In this document: one piece after another, positions 15,814-17,214 of the stretch
Position numbering within the stretch: the first letter of the stretch is position 1
How the letters are laid out: each line of letters opens with the position of its first letter
NCBI GenBank assembly: GCA_036244855.1
Contig: BQKZ01002595.1
Location: forward strand, 12,260 to 29,473
DNA length: 17,214 nt
Source of the DNA: Temnopleurus reevesii
Lineage: Eukaryota > Echinodermata > Echinoidea > Temnopleuroida > Temnopleuridae
Direction: 5' to 3'
Notes under the pieces: generated by a model
Database searches by the model: none
Seen by the model: the letters and a program-made list of their open reading frames with translations, nothing else
What the model was told of the DNA's origin: nothing
Position numbers and translations under genes: made by a program

Positions 15814-15940
15814 GGGAGGATCAGTAACATAAAGCAAGTTTGCAATCAATCGCAAACTTTTGTACATGATTTCCCATAGACTTGCGATTGATATCAATCG
15901 TACGATCGATTGCAAAGCTTTATGTTACGGGGCTCCCCCC
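15814..15940. mobile_element. Palindromic MITE-like element with GTAACATAAAGC ends
   Basis: GTAACATAAAGC at 15824-15835 is perfectly inverted as GCTTTATGTTAC at 15917-15928, within weaker outer ends GGGAGGATCA and GGGGCTCCCC. Inner words TTTGCAATCAATCGC and GCGATTGATATCAATCG, with GATCGATTGCAAA, add further palindromes, so the whole 127 bp can fold. Non-autonomous; superfamily unknown. Confidence 0.75.
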
Positions 15941-17214
15941 CAGATGGCTTTTCTTTGTCTGGCTTCTACCTCTTGACCATTCCACCTTGGGTGACCCTAC
16001 AGTACTTAAATGCTCCAGACAGTATAGCTCTCCAGGTCACTGCAACACCTTTTTGCATGAGTAGTCATGAATTTCTTAGGTGACCATAATACTTTGTGAG
16101 GCAAATGAATAATTCCCAGAGACAAAAGTTAATGCTTTACTACCTTTATGCTATAATACAGAACCATGTTACATTTACATTTTAATGTATTTTCAACAAT
16201 GTATCAAGTGTATATGAGTAATGATTGAAGTGCCTTTTTTTAAGCAAATCAATGTGTGATTTGTATTTGATGCGTGACATTTAATATGTCATTGTCATTC
16301 TTATCTGCCAAATATTTTGATTTACCAAATTCATGTATGACATATATTTTTGTAAACAAAAAATAATGAAATTGTATTTTGTTATTGGAAAAACATATAT
16401 TCTTTGTTCTTGCAGTTGATTATATTGAATTATCGTGAAATTGAATGAACCGTTTCATTTTCATTTTGTATTTTTATTTGGTAGAAATCTACATGTATGA
16501 AAGATTGAGTACATAATTGAAAGATGGGGCTAAGTCCATTTTAAAAACTGAAAAAAAAAATATCATAGTATTTATTGCTTTCATGTTATATTCCTTTGCT
16601 CTTAGAATAATCCAAATTGGTATTTATGCATATTTAAAATAAATGCATGTCTCAATAATGTAGAGTTGCCATAGCAATGAATGCCAGGTGAACTTCTGTA
16701 AGATTGATGCTGGCTTTTCTTTGATTGGACTTAGGCAAATATTAATATGTTGGTAATGATTAGCTCGATTGATTTAAAGACATCGTTCAACATTGTTTTC
16801 GTCAAAAAAATTCTCATCTGCCAGATTATAAATGCTACCTGAATGGTTAATGGTGTACATAACTAAGCTGTGAAAACATTATGCTTCAAAATCAATTTAG
16901 TCCTTTAGAAAAAGTAGAATTAAGAATATCACCTGATAGGCTTACTCTGCAGTAATAAAGTGACATTGAACGCTTTATTCAATTTTCAAAGATATTTTTT
17001 CATTTTTTCCATAAATCTGAATGTAATAACATAGGTCAGGCGGCTTGATTTGAATTTTTCAAATGACAAAATCTGAATGTGTAACAATGTCTTTAAATCA
17101 TTTATTTCCCGATAAGCTTCAAAATCTGGGAGAGCGAGAGAGACGGACAAAGTGCGTGCATGTATTAGTTTAGGTTGGCCAACTTTTTTACCGGGGTGGG
17201 GAGGAGAGGGGGGG
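15941..17214. other. 3' flank without a recognised gene
   Basis: AT-rich. AATAAA occurs near 16639 and 16956, too far away to assign to ADHFE1 with confidence. The last 100 bp turn purine- and G-rich, ending in a run of G. No coding block was recognised. Confidence 0.5.

Overview
This is eukaryotic nuclear DNA: AT-rich, intron-rich, with one spliced gene on the + strand and many small transposon-derived repeats. The best guess at the source is an invertebrate deuterostome, most likely an echinoderm such as a sea urchin. That guess rests on a tRNA-derived SINE (about 970-1114) whose body resembles, from memory, repeats common in echinoderm genomes, on the LINE tail at 9040-9268, and on the vertebrate-like exon pattern of the gene. 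The species is not established.

The gene is ADHFE1 (HOT), the mitochondrial iron-type hydroxyacid-oxoacid transhydrogenase. Ten coding exons can be joined in phase: 1299-1402, 2106-2302, 2808-2885, 3456-3561, 4819-4971, 7828-7926, 8258-8336, 9749-9845, 11737-11894 and 12919-13002. They give 384 residues ending in a stop codon. Against the roughly 467-residue human protein, about 80 N-terminal residues (initiator Met, transit peptide, first part of the Rossmann-like domain) are missing and must lie upstream of the window. The GGGS nucleotide motif and the four predicted metal ligands are intact.

The most unusual feature is repeated tandem duplication of this gene's own exons inside its introns. 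Exon 2106-2302 has two decayed copies upstream. The 3' half of exon 4819-4971 is repeated with a 114-bp period, and the third copy is split by a MITE-like insertion. Exon 8258-8336 has a near-identical copy 161 bp downstream with intact splice sites but an in-frame TGA. Exon 11737-11894 has two upstream full-size copies plus three truncated ones, forming a roughly 500-bp higher-order repeat. The full-size copies differ from the real exon mostly at synonymous sites, which suggests they were read as protein for part of their history.

The introns and flanks hold at least eight small inverted-repeat elements: a pogo/Tigger-like MITE (1621-1792); two 512-bp TTAA-flanked piggyBac-like elements in opposite orientation (6034-6545, 7138-7649); a foldback (8695-8966); a pair of 176-bp TAA-flanked elements (12174-12349, 14454-14629); one with CTGCCAAC ends (12587-12815); one with GTAACATAAAGC ends (15814-15940); and a diverged foldback near the 5' end (264-636). 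After the stop codon at 13002 there is a presumed 3' UTR and then about 3-4 kb of AT-rich sequence with a GAT microsatellite and no recognisable gene.
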